A stretch of 64,000 nucleotides of DNA, taken from positions 1 to 64,000 of the forward strand of contig NZ_JABWRP020000013.1 of NCBI RefSeq assembly GCF_014269035.2. Direction: 5' to 3'. Below the pieces are notes generated by a model. The model was not told the origin of the DNA. It saw only the letters and a list, made by a program, of their open reading frames with translations, and searched no databases. Below, piece by piece: positions 62,654 to 64,000 of the stretch. The stretch's first letter is position 1; every line of letters begins with the position of its first letter. The translations under genes were made by a program, and so were the position numbers. This stretch comes from Pseudomonas vlassakiae. Its GTDB lineage: Bacteria > Pseudomonadota > Gammaproteobacteria > Pseudomonadales > Pseudomonadaceae.

Positions 62654-64000
62654 CTAGGGGAGGAGGATGATCGTCGGCAAAATTTCAATCTGCTTGGAGC
62701 GAGGATCTGCGGCTGTTGAAGGAGGAGCGTCAGTAATTTTTCCCTTGTCCGGTGAGAATGGATGGACTACGTTGCCAGAATAGATGAGGTTCTGAACCTC
62801 ATACAGTAATTCGCTGAGGCATGGATTGGCGTTTAGTTGTCTGACCGTTTGGCTGAGCTTTGCACTATTTGTAATGGTGGTTGGAAGGTAGTTCTGACGT
62901 GGGATTGCAGAGCTTTTATATGAAAATCTATAAAGGTTTGCATCCTGAGACAGCCGAGAAAAGTTAATTTCATGGAATATCTTCAGTAGGAAAAAACGAA
63001 TCCCATCATCGTTGCTACTGAATGCATTGTCAGTGTTGTTGTCGCTGGCTAGGTCTATCTGAGGCGAAAAATGCCTATAGTGCTCCCATAACTCAAGAGG
63101 TGGAAGAGACAGCAACAGTTTTTGCACTGCTTTGAGATTGCACGGTTCCGAGGATTCTAGCTGTGGGTAGTCATCCTCGTCCCCGAGGTACTCATCCATC
63201 AAGCGTGAAAACCGATCTTTGAATCGGCAAGCCAAATAATGCTTCCCTACATCCTCATGGTCAAAGCTCAAGGCGCTAATGATTTCCAAAAACGTGATCG
63301 GCTTTGCTGTTGCTGCTGTCTTATTTTTATGTCGCTCGATGATGTATTCGTCGATGATGCCAAGGAAATAGTCGAACGCTTTGTCGAGTTGCTCGTCCGT
63401 TATCGGTATCTTGCGAGCGGCGAGCGCAACAGAAAGCTGTTCCTTTATTTTTGTGTTTATGTCCTTGAGGTCACAGAACGCTTTGTTGTCGTGGTAAACG
63501 TAGCAAGCTATTCGATTCAGTGCGTCATTTTTGACGCTGATAATTTCGTTTACGATGGTGGCCAGTTCGTCGGCGGTTTTGCCAGGGAGTGCTGCTTTTA
63601 AAATTGCAGCCTTCTTCTTAAGTTTGCTTTCGTCGCTCGCCGCCTTTTCCAAGATGGTGTTGCCGGCTTTGGCTTCCGCATCTTGATATTCTTTGAGTAC
63701 GATAGCGAAATCGTTCTTAATTGATTCCAGGAGACCTTTGCAGTCAGGCCTGTCATTGACCTTTTTCCACGTATGGAGGTAACCCTTAACATTCGGTCGT
63801 TTGTATAACTCGATGGTCAGTCCGAATAGTGCGTCAGAGTACTCTTCAAACGTGCTTGAGTTATAGGCTTTTACTTGGTGGAATGAAGTCGGCGAGCCAC
63901 TGACGATGATTTCAAAATCTTCATTGGCCTCAAGCATTAGATTGGTTGTCGAGAAATCGAACTCAACCGGCTGAGCATTTATTAACGTCAATGCATGATG
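62654..64000 (-). CDS. ABC-3C system C-terminal-domain protein with nuclease-like N-terminus (partial at window edge)
   Basis: At least 445 residues; the frame is open to the window edge, and the codons before the TTG at 63991 fit the family's N-terminus (HHALTLI), so the true start is probably outside. Near the N-terminus NEDFEIIVSGSPTSFHQVKAYN has the Asp/Glu and Q-x-K pattern of a restriction-endonuclease-like (Cap4-type) core. The middle and end form the conserved CTD that ties effectors to the ABC-3C ATPase. It would be the DNA-cutting effector of the system. Confidence 0.8.
   Translation of the reverse strand, partial: HHALTLINAQPVEFDFSTTNLMLEANEDFEIIVSGSPTSFHQVKAYNSSTFEEYSDALFGLTIELYKRPNVKGYLHTWKKVNDRPDCKGLLESIKNDFAIVLKEYQDAEAKAGNTILEKAASDESKLKKKAAILKAALPGKTADELATIVNEIISVKNDALNRIACYVYHDNKAFCDLKDINTKIKEQLSVALAARKIPITDEQLDKAFDYFLGIIDEYIIERHKNKTAATAKPITFLEIISALSFDHEDVGKHYLACRFKDRFSRLMDEYLGDEDDYPQLESSEPCNLKAVQKLLLSLPPLELWEHYRHFSPQIDLASDNNTDNAFSSNDDGIRFFLLKIFHEINFSRLSQDANLYRFSYKSSAIPRQNYLPTTITNSAKLSQTVRQLNANPCLSELLYEVQNLIYSGNVVHPFSPDKGKITDAPPSTAADPRSKQIEILPTIILLP

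Overview
The window looks like the chromosome (or a large accessory region) of a fluorescent Pseudomonas, putida/fluorescens-like. This rests on an MvaT-type H-NS protein, a Pseudomonas-type DUF7693 small protein, a KauB/PuuC-type aldehyde dehydrogenase, a GbdR/CdhR-type AraC regulator and several small hypothetical proteins of Pseudomonas style. No rRNA, tRNA, CRISPR array or replication origin was seen.

Left edge (1-2.1 kb) is scarred DNA: an aldehyde dehydrogenase gene cut off at about 506 and joined to a piece of a small-protein gene whose longer relative lies at 58.9-59.1 kb, followed by a remnant of an IS5-family transposase.

From 2.1 to 50.3 kb runs a nearly continuous catabolic supercluster for methylated quaternary amines and amino compounds. 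(a) 2.1-6.7 kb: class III aminotransferase, LysR regulator, dihydroxyacetophenone-dioxygenase-like cupin, GABA-type permease. (b) 8.3-17.5 kb: GMC alcohol dehydrogenase, aldehyde dehydrogenase, a complete Pot-type ABC transporter (binding protein, ATPase, two permeases), a PuuB-like FAD amine oxidase and a RidA protein, all on the + strand. (c) 18.1-24.9 kb: a coupled operon purU-folD-soxB-soxD-soxA-soxG (heterotetrameric sarcosine oxidase plus enzymes that turn methylene-THF back into THF and formate). (d) 25.2-32.3 kb: IclR and LysR regulators, an FAD amine oxidase, a second Pot-type binding protein without its own permease, and a GbcA/GbcB-like Rieske oxygenase and reductase pair. (e) 33.1-37.5 kb: a DMSP-lyase-like cupin, a DapA-family lyase/deaminase, a second PuuB-like oxidase and a LysR regulator. 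(f) 37.6-50.3 kb: KauB/PuuC-like aldehyde dehydrogenase, MFS transporter, GntR and AraC regulators, a second Rieske oxygenase, a close match to the 4-hydroxyproline-betaine 2-epimerase HpbD, a TetR regulator with two tandem palindromic operators, another LysR, and a ProVWX betaine importer. Together these genes can be drawn as a route: import of (hydroxy)proline betaine or glycine-betaine-like compounds, epimerisation, oxidative N-demethylation by Rieske and flavin enzymes, oxidation of the amino acid, deamination to a semialdehyde, and oxidation to 2-oxoglutarate, with methyl carbon passing through folate. The assembly is inference; the individual families are seen in the sequence.

From 51 to 64 kb the window turns into an accessory region: MvaT-like nucleoid protein, a hairpin-rich non-coding stretch, an XRE regulator, a DUF4041/T5orf172 protein, an unassigned 308-residue protein, three relatives of one small-protein family, a metallophosphoesterase remnant, and at the right edge an ABC-three-component (ABC-3C) conflict system: a Rad50-like ATPase with a zinc hook, a middle component, and a CTD protein with a nuclease-like N-terminus that runs off the window.
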